Assembly: GCA_947259095.1 (NCBI GenBank)
Contig: CAMYLA010000025.1
Span: 1-56,816 of the forward strand
Direction of reading: 5' to 3'
DNA: 56,816 bases
Origin: an uncultured Acidimicrobiaceae bacterium
Lineage (GTDB): Bacteria > Actinomycetota > Acidimicrobiia > Acidimicrobiales > SZUA-35
Below the pieces are notes generated by a model. The model searched no databases and was not told the DNA's origin. It saw only the letters and a program-made list of their open reading frames with translations. Shown here one piece after another: positions 24,464 through 33,635 of this stretch (positions within the stretch are counted from its first letter, which is position 1; every line of letters begins with the position of its first letter). Made by a program: the position numbers and the translations under genes.

Positions 24464-25369
24464 TCAGTTGCGGAACGGCGCAGCCACCTCGGCCAGGAAG
24501 CGATCGGCGATCCCGTCCTTGCGAGCCGGGTCCCCGAGGTTGAAGTCCGGCACGATGAGCTCGTCGACACCGGCGTCGGCGAACGCCGCCAGCTGCTCCT
24601 GGAGCTGTTGGACGGTACCGATGAGGCAAGGCCGCTCGATGCCCCGGTCCCGCATGTCCTGGGCCTGCTGCTCGGTGTCGCACAGGAACAGCAGTGCCAC
24701 GGCCGACCGCTGGATCTCGGCCGGGTCGCGGCCGAGACGCTCGCAGTGCTCGTCAAGCACCGATATCTTGTGGGCCATCAGCGTCGGGTCGGCCCAGACG
24801 TTCCACTCGTCGGCGTACTGGGCCACCATTCGCAGGGTTTTCCGCTCGCCGCCGCCGCCGATGAGGATGGGGAGCTTGCCGATCGGTTTCGGTGACAGCG
24901 GGGCGTCGACGAACCGGTACCGGTCACCGTCGAACGACGTCGCCGTTTCCCCCCGCAGCGAGATCAGGATCTGCAGCGCCTCCTCCAACTTCTCGAACCG
25001 GTCGGTGAAGGTGCCGAACTCGATCCCGTAGGCGGTGTGCTCGCTCTCAAGCCACCCCGATCCGATACCGAGCACGATCCGACCGCCCGAGATGTGGTCG
25101 GCGGTGACGGCCTGCTTGGCCAGCACCCCCGGGTTCCGGTAGGTGTTGCCGCAGACCAGCGGCCCGAGGCGGACCTTCGAGGTTGCGTCGGCGAGGGCGG
25201 CCAGCACCGACCAGACTTCGTGACAGGGGCCGGTGGCGTCGTCGTCGCCGGGCGGCAGGAAGTGATCGGCAAACCACAGCCCGTCCCATCCGGTCTCCTC
25301 GGAATGCACCGCAGAACGTCGGATCTCGTTCCAATCGTGGCCGGCACCGATCCAGAAGCTATATCGCAT
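24464..25369 (-). CDS. LLM-class F420-dependent oxidoreductase
   Basis: This 301-residue luciferase-like monooxygenase-fold protein starts MRYSFWIGAGHDWNEI. It carries WDGLWFADHFLPP, KVRLGPLVCGNTYRNP, LAKQAVTADHISGGRIVLGIGSGW and PILIGGGGERKTLRMVAQYADEWN. These are the conserved blocks of the F420-dependent LLM subgroup (GRIVLGIGSGW and IGGGGE surround the deazaflavin site). It probably carries out a hydride transfer with coenzyme F420 on an unknown substrate. The gene stands alone, convergent with the lipoprotein gene and divergent from ilvE. The ATG at 25369 is the family start. Confidence 0.9.
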   Translation of the reverse strand: MRYSFWIGAGHDWNEIRRSAVHSEETGWDGLWFADHFLPPGDDDATGPCHEVWSVLAALADATSKVRLGPLVCGNTYRNPGVLAKQAVTADHISGGRIVLGIGSGWLESEHTAYGIEFGTFTDRFEKLEEALQILISLRGETATSFDGDRYRFVDAPLSPKPIGKLPILIGGGGERKTLRMVAQYADEWNVWADPTLMAHKISVLDEHCERLGRDPAEIQRSAVALLFLCDTEQQAQDMRDRGIERPCLIGTVQQLQEQLAAFADAGVDELIVPDFNLGDPARKDGIADRFLAEVAAPFRN

Positions 25370-25490
25370 GCGAGGACCCTAGCCGACCACCCGGGCCGTC
25401 CCCAGCCCGCCCGATCACTGCGACGGCGGCGGTGTTGAAGAACCGGGACAAAGATGCGCGGCCGGCCCGGTTTGCCACTAGAACTAGATC

Positions 25491-26516
25491 ATGAGCGAAA
25501 CGCAGGATCCGTTCTCCGCCCCCTTCGGCAGCCTGTTCGGCGATCAGATCACGGTGGCGGTACTGGAGGCGGGCGGCCGCTACGAGTACCCCGGACGGGC
25601 CCAGCCGCTGGAGAACTTCTCGCTCCATCCCGGCACTCACGCCCTGCACTACGCCAGCACCTGCTTCGAAGGGCTGAAGGCCCACCGCCAGATCGATGGT
25701 GCGCTGGCCATCTTCCGGCTCGATGATCATGCCAACCGCATGGTCCAGAGCGTGAAGCGGCTCTACATGCCGGTCCCAGACGTGGACCTGGTCCGGACGA
25801 TGATCATCGATGCGGTGGAGGCCAATGCCGCCCACACCCCGGACTCCCCCGGTTCGCTCTACATCCGGCCCACCCTCATCGGTACCCTGCGCAACATCGG
25901 CGCCGCCGCCTCACCCTCGGATTCGGCCATCCTCTACGTGCTGACATCGCCGGTCGGCGACTATTTTGCCGGTGGCATCCGACCGCTGACGATCTACATC
26001 GAAACCGAGATCCCCCGGACCACCCCGCAGTTCGGCACGGTCAAGTCCGGCGCCAACTACGTGATGGCACTCGGTCCCACCCTCGACGCCAAACGGGACC
26101 ACGGCGCAGACCAGGTGCTGTTCGCCACCGGCGGAGACGTCACCGAAACCGGGGCCTCGAACTTCTTCCTCGTCGACGACACCAAGATCATCACCAGACA
26201 CCTCGACGAATCGTTCCTTCATGGTGTGACCAGGGCCTCGGTGTTGAGTCTGGCCGCCGACATGGGCTACCAGATCGAGGAGCGCTCGGTGCCGGTTGAC
26301 GAGCTCCGGGCCTTGGCCGAGCGCGGCGAGGCGTTCCTGTCGGGAACGGCGGCGGTGATCGCCCCGGTCGGCCGGATCAGCATTGGTGACGAGGACATCC
26401 AGGTTGGGGACGGTCAGCCGGGACCCCACACGCTGAAGCTCCGTCAAGCCCTGACCGACATTCAACTCGGCAAGGCCGAAGACACCCACCACTGGCTCAC
26501 CCCGGTCGCCGGCTGA
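25491..26516 (+). CDS. ilvE: Branched-chain amino acid aminotransferase
   Basis: This 341-residue fold-type IV PLP enzyme makes or degrades Leu, Ile and Val with glutamate/2-oxoglutarate. The PLP-binding Lys is in GTVKSGANY (Lys185). Other family blocks are YASTCFEGLKAH, LYIRPTLIGT, TETGASNFFLV, GVTRASVL and FLSGTAAVI. The length is normal for the BCAT type. No Shine-Dalgarno sequence precedes ATG 25491; the bases just upstream (ACTAGAACTAGATC) contain -10-like TAGAAC/TAGAT, so a leaderless transcript is plausible. The gene stands alone and converges with cinA. Confidence 0.93.
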   Translation: MSETQDPFSAPFGSLFGDQITVAVLEAGGRYEYPGRAQPLENFSLHPGTHALHYASTCFEGLKAHRQIDGALAIFRLDDHANRMVQSVKRLYMPVPDVDLVRTMIIDAVEANAAHTPDSPGSLYIRPTLIGTLRNIGAAASPSDSAILYVLTSPVGDYFAGGIRPLTIYIETEIPRTTPQFGTVKSGANYVMALGPTLDAKRDHGADQVLFATGGDVTETGASNFFLVDDTKIITRHLDESFLHGVTRASVLSLAADMGYQIEERSVPVDELRALAERGEAFLSGTAAVIAPVGRISIGDEDIQVGDGQPGPHTLKLRQALTDIQLGKAEDTHHWLTPVAG

Positions 26517-26555
26517 CCGCCGGAGGCGAGGCTCGGACGCCGGCCGGGCCGTCGG

Positions 26556-27800
26556 CTAGGCCAACTCGCCGGCCAGCAGCTCCCGGCGCAGCAGATCGAG
26601 CAGGGTGATGGTGGAGAACTGCCGTATGCGTTCCCGGTCACCGGGAAGCTGTACGGTGACCGCCCGCTCGGCCATCGATCCGGCGACGGCCAGACAGACC
26701 GTGCCAACCGGGCGGCCCTCGGCCTCGTCGGGACCGGCAACGCCGGTGGTGGCCAGACCGATGTCGGCCTTCAGCTCCCGTCGCGCCCCGTGAGCCATGG
26801 CCAGCGCCGCAGCTTCGGTCACCACCGGCCCTTCTGCCAGCCCCAGCAACTCGAACTTGATCCTGGGCTGGTAGGCCACCACCCCGCCCTGGAAGACCCG
26901 GCTCGCCCCCGGCACCGCGCACAACCGGCCGGCCACGTACCCACCGGTCAGCGATTCCGCCACCGCCACCGTCATCGACCGCTCATCCAACATCGAGATG
27001 ACAACCGCCTCCATGTTCTGATCATCGAGACCGAACACGATGTCACCGAGGATGGGGCGGACCGTGGCCTCCTCGGCATCGAGGATGGCGATGGCCTCGG
27101 CCTCGGTCGGGGCCTTGGCGGTGATCCTGACCTTCAAACCCTCAACGCCGCTGGCCAGGAAGGCCAAGGTCGGGTTGCCACCGTCGTCGAGGTGGTCGAT
27201 CCGCTCGGCCAGCAGCTCGGCCAGCGCCGATTCAGAGGTGCCCCAGGTCCGCAGCACCCGCGACCGGATCACCGAGGATTGACCGGATCGGGCGGTCAGA
27301 TCGGGGATGACCGTGCCCTCCACCATCTGCTTCATCTCGTAGGGCACGCCTGGCACGGCGTAGATCACCTTGTCGCCGACCGGGCACACCAGCCCCGGGG
27401 CGGTGCCCGGTTGTTGCGCCATTGGCGTTGCGCCGACCGGCACCATGGCCTGGCGGAGGTTGTTCCGGGGCATGGCCCGGCCCCGGCTGGAGAACATCGC
27501 CTCGATCCTGGCCGCGATGGCCTCGTCGAGCACCAACTCGGCCCCCATGACGGTGGCGATCACCTCGCGGCTGAGATCGTCCTGGGTCGGGCCGAGGCCG
27601 CCGCAGCAGATCACCGCATCACTGCGGGACAGCGCCAGGTTCAGCACCTCCTCGATCCTGGCCGGGTTGTCGCCGACCTTGGTCTGATAGTGGGAGTCGA
27701 GCCCGGCCAGCGCCAGCTGCTCGCCGATCCACGATGAATTGGTGTCCACGATCTGGCCCAGCAACAGCTCGGTTCCGATTGCCACCACTTCGACCTTCAT
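26556..27800 (-). CDS. cinA: CinA-family nicotinamide-nucleotide amidohydrolase
   Basis: This 414-residue full-length CinA has an N-terminal molybdopterin-binding-like (COG1058) domain, opening MKVEVVAIGTELLLGQIVDTN and containing CCGGLGPTQDD. The C-terminal PncC domain contains AESLTGGYVAGRL and TTGVAGPDEAEGRPVGTV. PncC deamidates nicotinamide mononucleotide in NAD salvage; the N-terminal domain may act as an ADP-ribose pyrophosphatase. The ATG at 27800 is chosen over the TTG two codons before it because AGGAGG lies exactly six bases upstream. The gene is in a - strand run with the exported hydrolase, pgsA and rimO, the usual rimO-pgsA-cinA neighbourhood, here with the hydrolase inserted. 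Confidence 0.94.
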   Translation of the reverse strand: MKVEVVAIGTELLLGQIVDTNSSWIGEQLALAGLDSHYQTKVGDNPARIEEVLNLALSRSDAVICCGGLGPTQDDLSREVIATVMGAELVLDEAIAARIEAMFSSRGRAMPRNNLRQAMVPVGATPMAQQPGTAPGLVCPVGDKVIYAVPGVPYEMKQMVEGTVIPDLTARSGQSSVIRSRVLRTWGTSESALAELLAERIDHLDDGGNPTLAFLASGVEGLKVRITAKAPTEAEAIAILDAEEATVRPILGDIVFGLDDQNMEAVVISMLDERSMTVAVAESLTGGYVAGRLCAVPGASRVFQGGVVAYQPRIKFELLGLAEGPVVTEAAALAMAHGARRELKADIGLATTGVAGPDEAEGRPVGTVCLAVAGSMAERAVTVQLPGDRERIRQFSTITLLDLLRRELLAGELA

Positions 27801-27847
27801 TGCCAACCTCCTGCCGACCGGCGTCGGCTGTCACCATATACCGGCCC

Positions 27848-29986
27848 TCACAGCACTCGGACCTCGATTGCGTTCAGCGCCGGGAGTACCACCGACGCCA
27901 GGTTCTCATCCAACTGGTCCACCGCCGATACCAACACGACATAGGTTGCCTGCCCGTCGAGTTCGGTCTCGTACCACTCGACGGCAACCGACTCATTCCG
28001 CCCCGTCCGGCGTTGCCACGTGCCCGGCACCACGTCGGCCGAGATCGGTTCGCCGATCCCATCGCCCAACGGCCGGACCGGCCCGAGCTCGACGTTCTGT
28101 TCGGCCCCGATGAACTCGGCCAACACCGACCCGAGCGACCGGTCGCCTGCCACCTGGTAGAACTCGGTGGGATCGAGGAACGACGCCTGCCGGTACTGGT
28201 CGCCCTGCAAGCCGCCGACCGGCCAGTCGACGGGCCGGACGGTGGTGATCTCCACACCGAAGTCCGGGATCTCGAAGCTGACCGCCTCCAGTTCCGGAGG
28301 CGTCGACGACGAGGCCAGGAACCGCAGCGGCTCGTCGGACAGGCATCGATCGTCGGGACGTTCGCCGGGGCTGTCGAGGAAGGCAACCACGATCGAGATC
28401 CCGCAGGCACCACCGGAGACACCGTGGGAGGCGTACGGCCCGACGATCAGCTCCGACCGGCCAAGGGTGGCCGCGGCCCGCTCGGCCCAGTCGACCGGGG
28501 TCACGGGATCGAAGGCGCCGGCCAGCAGCAGCGTCGGGACGTCGCTGGCGACCGGTTGGTCGGACAGCGCCGGGGCCGCCCCGGCGTCGAACGCCTCGCA
28601 GGTGCCGAAGGCCAGGTTGCCGGTGTTGGAGGCGAAGTCGAAGTCGTCCTTCAGCCCGAAAGGGTCATCGGGTACCGCCGCCGCCACCTCGCGCGGGTCG
28701 GCGAAACGAACCTCCTCGTTGCAGGCGACGGCGAAGAACATCCCGTTGCTGAAGAACCGCTCGGTCGTGCGATCCTGGCTGAGAAAGGCGGCGACCGCAT
28801 CGGTTCGGCCCAGCTCCAGTTCGGCCACCAGCTCCGGAATGTCGGTGAACTGGGAGGGTGTGTAGAGGGCCCCGACGATGATCCCGACGATGGTCTCGCC
28901 GGTCACGAACACGTCGTCCCGCTCGTCGGAGATCCAGTCCCGGACCTCGACCTCGACCGGATCGGCCTCGTAGTCGGCCACCAGCGCCCGGACCCGTTCC
29001 GCCAGGTCGCCGTCGGCGCCACAGGCCGGTTCGGCATCGCAGGCCGAGACCACCGCTTCGTAGCTGGCCAGGAACGTCGAGGGGTTCTCGAGCACGGAAT
29101 CGACCTGGGGCGGGTAGACCGAGTCGAGCACCGTCGCTCGGACCGCCCCCGGATGGCGCCGCAACACCTCCAGGCCGAGTTTGGTGCCGTAGGAGATGCC
29201 GAACAGGTTCCACCGTTCGTAGTCGAGGGCCTTGCGGATGGCCTCGACGTCGTGGGCGTTGTTGATCGAGTTGTAGGCGGTGAGGTCGACGCCGGCATCG
29301 ACCAGCCGTTGCCGACATTCGGCCAGCGCGACATGGAACGCCGCCGTCACCTCGTCGTCGTCGAGGGTGGGCTGGTCCTCGGTCCGTCGGTTCACCGCCG
29401 CCGTTTCCGGGCAGTCGAGTTGGGGGGTCGAACGACCGGCGCCCCGCTGATCGAAGAACACCACGTCGCCCCGGGCCAGCAACGGTTCCAGGAACTCATC
29501 GACCGAGAACTCGATGGTGTCGAGTGCGTGGGAGCCGGGGCCGCCGTCGAGGTAGATCACCGGGTCCTCGGCCGGGGTCTCGGCGGTGGATGCGAAGACG
29601 GCAACCGCCAACTCCACCTCCCCCTCATCGCGGTCCCAGTCCATCGGCACCGCAACGATGCCGCAACGGGGGCTGTGACCGGCCGGCGGTTCGAATCGGC
29701 AGGGGCCCTCCTCGAACTCGGCATCGACCTCGGGACCATCCGGGGCGACCACCGCCCCGGCGCCGGATCGGGCCCCGTCGGCTCCATCGATGTCGGCACC
29801 TCCGGTGCCGTCGATGGCCTGCGACCCGATGGTGGCCGGGCGTCCTTCCACTGCCCCGTCGGCCTCACCGGTGATGTCGGGATCGCCGCTGATGCAGGCC
29901 GCCACCAGCATGCTGCAGCCAGCGACGACGGCGACGGCGACGGCAACCCGCCGGGCCATTCGGCCGGCGTTGCGATGGCGAAGCAA
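27848..29986 (-). CDS. Exported alpha/beta hydrolase, tripeptidyl aminopeptidase-like lipoprotein
   Basis: This 712-residue protein has a signal segment with lipobox LVAAC (Cys31) and a Gly/Asp-rich linker (32-90). An alpha/beta hydrolase domain follows, with oxyanion block YLDGGPGS (145-152), FFDQRGAGRS and the nucleophile Ser265 in GISYGT. The acid Asp is probably in AGAFDPVTP and the His in YASHGVSGGAC, giving the triad of the tripeptidyl aminopeptidase/proline iminopeptidase family. About 170 extra residues at the C-terminus (from about 545) have no recognised domain. It probably cleaves peptides outside the cell. It lies between pgsA and cinA on the same strand; its ATG follows the pgsA stop by 6 bases. 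Confidence 0.88.
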   Translation of the reverse strand: MLRHRNAGRMARRVAVAVAVVAGCSMLVAACISGDPDITGEADGAVEGRPATIGSQAIDGTGGADIDGADGARSGAGAVVAPDGPEVDAEFEEGPCRFEPPAGHSPRCGIVAVPMDWDRDEGEVELAVAVFASTAETPAEDPVIYLDGGPGSHALDTIEFSVDEFLEPLLARGDVVFFDQRGAGRSTPQLDCPETAAVNRRTEDQPTLDDDEVTAAFHVALAECRQRLVDAGVDLTAYNSINNAHDVEAIRKALDYERWNLFGISYGTKLGLEVLRRHPGAVRATVLDSVYPPQVDSVLENPSTFLASYEAVVSACDAEPACGADGDLAERVRALVADYEADPVEVEVRDWISDERDDVFVTGETIVGIIVGALYTPSQFTDIPELVAELELGRTDAVAAFLSQDRTTERFFSNGMFFAVACNEEVRFADPREVAAAVPDDPFGLKDDFDFASNTGNLAFGTCEAFDAGAAPALSDQPVASDVPTLLLAGAFDPVTPVDWAERAAATLGRSELIVGPYASHGVSGGACGISIVVAFLDSPGERPDDRCLSDEPLRFLASSSTPPELEAVSFEIPDFGVEITTVRPVDWPVGGLQGDQYRQASFLDPTEFYQVAGDRSLGSVLAEFIGAEQNVELGPVRPLGDGIGEPISADVVPGTWQRRTGRNESVAVEWYETELDGQATYVVLVSAVDQLDENLASVVLPALNAIEVRVL

Positions 29987-29992
29987 GCCGGG

Positions 29993-30568
29993 CTATCTCT
30001 CGCCGGTGGTACGGAGCGCACTACGGCCGTCTGTTGCGTACTGCAGGCCGCTCACCACCGTGAAGGCCACGGCCACCCACAGCAAGGCATCAGCGACCCA
30101 CAGGGCCCCGTCGAGGGCCGGGCACAGGGCGGCCGCCAGTGCCGCTCCCTGGAGCAGCGCCTTGTACTTGGCCGATCGGCGGGCGGGGATGGCCAGACCC
30201 CGACGGCCCCAGTGGCTCCGGTAGGCCATGATGGCAACCTCTCGCACCGCGATGATCGTCACCGGGATCCAACCGAATCGGTCGAGCCAGACCAGGGCGT
30301 AGCCAACCAGGAGCACCACCACCTTGTCGGCCAGTGGGTCGAGGAACGCCCCGACCCTGGTCGGTGCGGCCCGGCGAGCCAGTTGGCCGTCGAGGTAGTC
30401 GGTGGCGCCGAGGAACCAGCCGAACCAGAACGTCAACCACCAGGGGTTCTTGGCCAGGACCAGCAGCGCCAGGATCGGGGCCAACGTGATCCGCAGCACG
30501 GTCAGCGAATTGGCCGCCCGCGACCATCGGGAGGTGCCGATGAAACTGATTTCGGCGGCGGAGTTCAC
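29993..30568 (-). CDS. pgsA: CDP-diacylglycerol-glycerol-3-phosphate 3-phosphatidyltransferase
   Basis: This 191-residue CDP-alcohol phosphatidyltransferase has the catalytic motif D57-YL-D60-G-QL-AR with G73, D77 and D81 (DYLDGQLARR and GAFLDPLAD), which binds two metal ions and the CDP-lipid. About six membrane helices are present. The position next to rimO and cinA, a conserved bacterial arrangement, supports PgsA (phosphatidylglycerophosphate synthesis) over other family members such as phosphatidylinositol-phosphate synthase. The ATG at 30568 overlaps the rimO stop (ATGA), so the two are translationally coupled. Confidence 0.9.
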   Translation of the reverse strand: MNSAAEISFIGTSRWSRAANSLTVLRITLAPILALLVLAKNPWWLTFWFGWFLGATDYLDGQLARRAAPTRVGAFLDPLADKVVVLLVGYALVWLDRFGWIPVTIIAVREVAIMAYRSHWGRRGLAIPARRSAKYKALLQGAALAAALCPALDGALWVADALLWVAVAFTVVSGLQYATDGRSALRTTGER

Positions 30569-31935
30569 ACCGGTGCCACCGTGGGGCCCGGAGGTGACCA
30601 GGGCCGCTCGTCGGCCGAGCCGGGCTGGCCGCCGAGCAACGACGGTTCGACAATCGACGACTGATCGACCGGCGGGACCGATTCGGCGGCGACCGCCACC
30701 AGGTCCGGCCCCTCCGCCGCAACCACCTCGACCGTGGCGAACCGGCCGACCGGCAGATCATCGGGCACGGTGATGATGCCGTCGATCTCCGGGGCCTCGG
30801 CCGGCGACCGGGCGATCCCGGGCCGATCGACCAGCACCGACAGTCGACGCCCGATCATGGCGTCCCGCTTCTCGGAAGTGATGCGATCCTGCAGCGCCCG
30901 CAGCTCGGCCAACCGTTCGTCCCGCAGGGTGGTTGGCACCTTGCCGTCGAGCCCGGCTCCGTGGGTCCCCTCCTCCTCGGAGTAGGCGAAGAAGCCGCAC
31001 CAGTCGAGCCGTGCCTCCTCCACGAACGTCAGCAGCCGATCATGGTCCTGCTCGGTCTCGCCGGGGTAGCCGACGATGAAGTTCGATCGGAAGGTGGCCG
31101 CCGGTTCCCGCTTGCGGATGTCGGCGATCCGGTCGATGAACTGTTCCCCGCTCCCCCACCGGCGCATGGCTCGCAGCAGTGGCCGCGAGACGTGTTGGAG
31201 GGAGAGATCAAAATAGGGCACACCGGATCGGCAGACGGTGTCGATCAGCTCGTCGGTGAGATCGGACGGGTAGAGGTAGAGCAGCCGGACCCAGCCGACC
31301 CGCGTGGCGACCTGTTCGATCAGTGGCACGATCCGGCGACTACCCCGACCCTGGTCGCGACCATATGCCGCCAGGTCCTGGGCCACCAGCACCACCTCCT
31401 GGACCGCCAGCCGATCGACCTCGTCCAGGATCGACTCGATGGACCGCGACCGCTGCTTACCCCGGAAGCTGGGTATGGCGCAGAAGCCGCAGCTCCGATC
31501 GCAACCCTCGGCCACCTTGACGTAGGCCCACGGCACCGCCGACGGCGGCCGTGGCAGCTCCAGGAGATCGAATTGCGACCGTCGGGGGCTCGACCCGGCG
31601 CGGGTCGGGCCGAGGCTGACCGGCACCCCGAACGCAGCCACCCGGTCGATCTCCGGAAGGGCCTCCGCCAGTTCGTCACCGTGGCGTTCGGCCAGGCAGC
31701 CGGTCACCACCAGTTCGGCGTCCGGCCGTCGGGCCTGCTCCAGCTCCAGAATGGTGTCGATCGACTCCTGCCGGGCCTCCTCGATGAAGGCACAGGTGTT
31801 CACCACCACCAGATCGGCGTCCTCGAGCCGGGTGGCGGGCTGCAGGCCGTCGGCAACCATCGTGCCGACCAGCTTGTCGGAGTCGACCTGGTTCTTCGGG
31901 CACCCCAAGGTCTCGATCCAATACAGCTCAGCCAC
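30565..31935 (-). CDS. rimO: Ribosomal protein S12 methylthiotransferase
   Basis: This 456-residue radical-SAM methylthiotransferase has an N-terminal UPF0004 domain with cluster cysteines C12, C48 and C80 and the opening YWIETLGCPKNQVDSDK, typical of RimO. The radical-SAM cluster motif is CDRSCGFC (C145, C149, C152). A C-terminal TRAM domain follows at about 365-425. The extreme C-terminus is about 30 residues of variable sequence. RimO adds a methylthio group to Asp89 of ribosomal protein S12. GCPKNQVDSDK separates it from MiaB. It is the first gene of a coupled rimO-pgsA unit. The start ATG at 31935 is followed directly by conserved sequence. Confidence 0.95.
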   Translation of the reverse strand: MAELYWIETLGCPKNQVDSDKLVGTMVADGLQPATRLEDADLVVVNTCAFIEEARQESIDTILELEQARRPDAELVVTGCLAERHGDELAEALPEIDRVAAFGVPVSLGPTRAGSSPRRSQFDLLELPRPPSAVPWAYVKVAEGCDRSCGFCAIPSFRGKQRSRSIESILDEVDRLAVQEVVLVAQDLAAYGRDQGRGSRRIVPLIEQVATRVGWVRLLYLYPSDLTDELIDTVCRSGVPYFDLSLQHVSRPLLRAMRRWGSGEQFIDRIADIRKREPAATFRSNFIVGYPGETEQDHDRLLTFVEEARLDWCGFFAYSEEEGTHGAGLDGKVPTTLRDERLAELRALQDRITSEKRDAMIGRRLSVLVDRPGIARSPAEAPEIDGIITVPDDLPVGRFATVEVVAAEGPDLVAVAAESVPPVDQSSIVEPSLLGGQPGSADERPWSPPGPTVAPV

Positions 31936-31939
31936 CCTC

Positions 31940-32479
31940 CTAGGGTACAGAGCGATCGTCGGTCACGGCAGCCGCACGCCGCCGTTCGAGCCTGCTGAGG
32001 AAGATGATCGCCAATCCGATCAGGCACAGCAGGAAGATGACCGCCGAGACGATGGAGACGATGTTGGAGGTGTTGTCCGGAAGGTCGGGGTCGCCCAGCC
32101 GGGCCGGCTGGGTCCCGTCGGGGTGGTAGCTGAAGAAGTAGGCGGCTTCGGTGTTGTCACCGTCGGCCGATTCCATGGTGTAGCGGACGATGTACCGCCC
32201 GGTCTCGGTCAGTGCCGGCATCTCGAATCGGATGATCTGGCCATCGGGCTGCACCGTGTCACCGGCAACGGCATCGCCGTTGGGATCCTCCAACGTGACC
32301 TGGGCGTTTCTCACCGATTCGAAGAACACCAGATCGATGAAGTCGACCGTGCCACCGGCCCGCTGGGCGGGCCCTGGCGATCCCTGGAGCAGATCGGTAT
32401 GGGCTCCCGCGGCGGCGAACGACCCGAACCAGACGACAACCAGGAACAACAGCCCGCCGAGGCAGCGGCGGGCGGTCAT
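31940..32479 (-). CDS. CopC-domain protein, membrane-anchored
   Basis: This 179-residue protein has a signal peptide (RRCLGGLLFLVVVWFGSFAAAGA), then a CopC beta-sandwich beginning with the expected mature N-terminal His (AHTDLLQGSPGPAQ). A single C-terminal helix (about 140-162, IVSIVSAVIFLLCLIGLAII) and a basic tail follow. CopC proteins bind Cu(II) with the N-terminal His plus a DxH pair; here the position usually reading DGH is DGD, so the second His ligand seems lost. The start ATG at 32479 overlaps the stop of the SMP-30 gene (ATGA); an upstream frame exists but would precede the signal peptide. Copper handling is therefore uncertain. Confidence 0.78.
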   Translation of the reverse strand: MTARRCLGGLLFLVVVWFGSFAAAGAHTDLLQGSPGPAQRAGGTVDFIDLVFFESVRNAQVTLEDPNGDAVAGDTVQPDGQIIRFEMPALTETGRYIVRYTMESADGDNTEAAYFFSYHPDGTQPARLGDPDLPDNTSNIVSIVSAVIFLLCLIGLAIIFLSRLERRRAAAVTDDRSVP

Positions 32480-33426
32480 GGCCAGCCGCGCCCGTAGGCC
32501 AGCGGCAGGCCGCCGATCTCCCATCGCCGGGACACCAGGCGCCCACTCCCCGACAGGGTGACGAATGCCGTCTGCAGGTCCTTGCCGCCGAAACAGATGT
32601 TGGTCGTGACCGGATCATCGAACGGAACGTGGCGGTAGGCGCCGTCCGGGGTGATGATGGTGATCCCGCCGTTACGGATGGTGGCCACGCAGACGTTGCC
32701 CAAGGAGTCGACCGCCAACGAATCGAACAGGGGGCCACCCTCGGGATCGGCCAGGACCGTGCCGCGATGTTCAGGACCGAAGTAGGCGGTGATCTCACCG
32801 GGCCCGGAAAGCGGCCACTGGTAGAGCCGACCCTGGTGGGTCTCGGCCACGTAGAGCATGTCCTCCTCGGGCGACAGACCGACCCCGTTCGGGGCGTCGA
32901 GGGGGTAGACGACCTCGGTGATCTCGGAGCCGTCGGCCTTTGCGTAGTACAGTCCGCCTCGATCTCGCTGGCGGGGCCGGATCTTGCCGTGATCGGTGAA
33001 CCAGAACCCGCCGGCGGAGTCGAACACGAGATCGTTTGGGCCTCGCAGCATGATCCCGTTCACCTCGTCGTACAGGACGTCGACCTCGCCGGTTTCGAGA
33101 TCGACGCGCTGGATCTTGCCCCCGGTGTAGTCGTCGGGCTGGTTGCCCGGCACCGTCATCCCATTGACCTCGTGCCAGACGAAGCCACCGTTGTTGCAGA
33201 CGTAGATCTTGCCGTCCGGGCCCACTGCTGCGCCGTTCGGTCCGCCCCGCAGGTCGGCGACGACGTCGACATCACCGTCTGGCGTAACCCTGGTCAGCGT
33301 GCCGCGAGCAATCTCCACCAGGAGCACAGAGCCGTCGATCAGCCAGATCGGGCCCTCGGGGAAGCGTAGACCGCTGGCCAGCACCGTTGTTTCCACTGCT
33401 GATGCTTGCTTCGACTTTTGCAACAT
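32476..33426 (-). CDS. SMP-30/gluconolactonase-family beta-propeller protein
   Basis: This 316-residue protein has repeated beta-propeller blades and the blocks GLRFPEGPIWLIDG, VADLRGGPNGAAVGPDGKIYVC, LRGPNDLVFDSAGGFWFTDHG and DAPNGVGLSPEEDMLYVAET. The Glu in FPEGP, the Asn in GPNDL and the Asn/Asp residues in PNGVGLS are the metal-binding positions of lactonases in this family. The substrate is probably a sugar or other lactone. There is no signal peptide, so it is cytoplasmic. It is translationally coupled to the CopC-like gene downstream, an unusual pairing. The start ATG at 33426 precedes about 12 variable residues. The 209 bases upstream (33427-33635) show no gene. Confidence 0.88.
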   Translation of the reverse strand: MLQKSKQASAVETTVLASGLRFPEGPIWLIDGSVLLVEIARGTLTRVTPDGDVDVVADLRGGPNGAAVGPDGKIYVCNNGGFVWHEVNGMTVPGNQPDDYTGGKIQRVDLETGEVDVLYDEVNGIMLRGPNDLVFDSAGGFWFTDHGKIRPRQRDRGGLYYAKADGSEITEVVYPLDAPNGVGLSPEEDMLYVAETHQGRLYQWPLSGPGEITAYFGPEHRGTVLADPEGGPLFDSLAVDSLGNVCVATIRNGGITIITPDGAYRHVPFDDPVTTNICFGGKDLQTAFVTLSGSGRLVSRRWEIGGLPLAYGRGWP

Positions 33427-33635
33427 GAGCTCCAGTCTCTCAAACCCGCAGGGCGGGTCGGTTGTCGGGGCTGACCGGCGAACTCAACCATCGGCCGTCT
33501 GTGGCCGTTTCACTAGCGATACGCAACGAACACCCGGCCGGTGGTTGGCGGATACATAGCGAATGATGGACCGTCCCGGAGCCAAAGTCGAGTCGGTTCC
33601 CGGTCTGGTGGTCGATGGTCGCGCAGAGATGGTGG

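Noticed and set aside
27734..30664. Very long open frame on the + strand
   Set aside because: It lies opposite cinA, the exported hydrolase and pgsA, has Gly/Arg/Asp/Val-rich shadow composition and no domain; GC-rich antisense frames often stay open.
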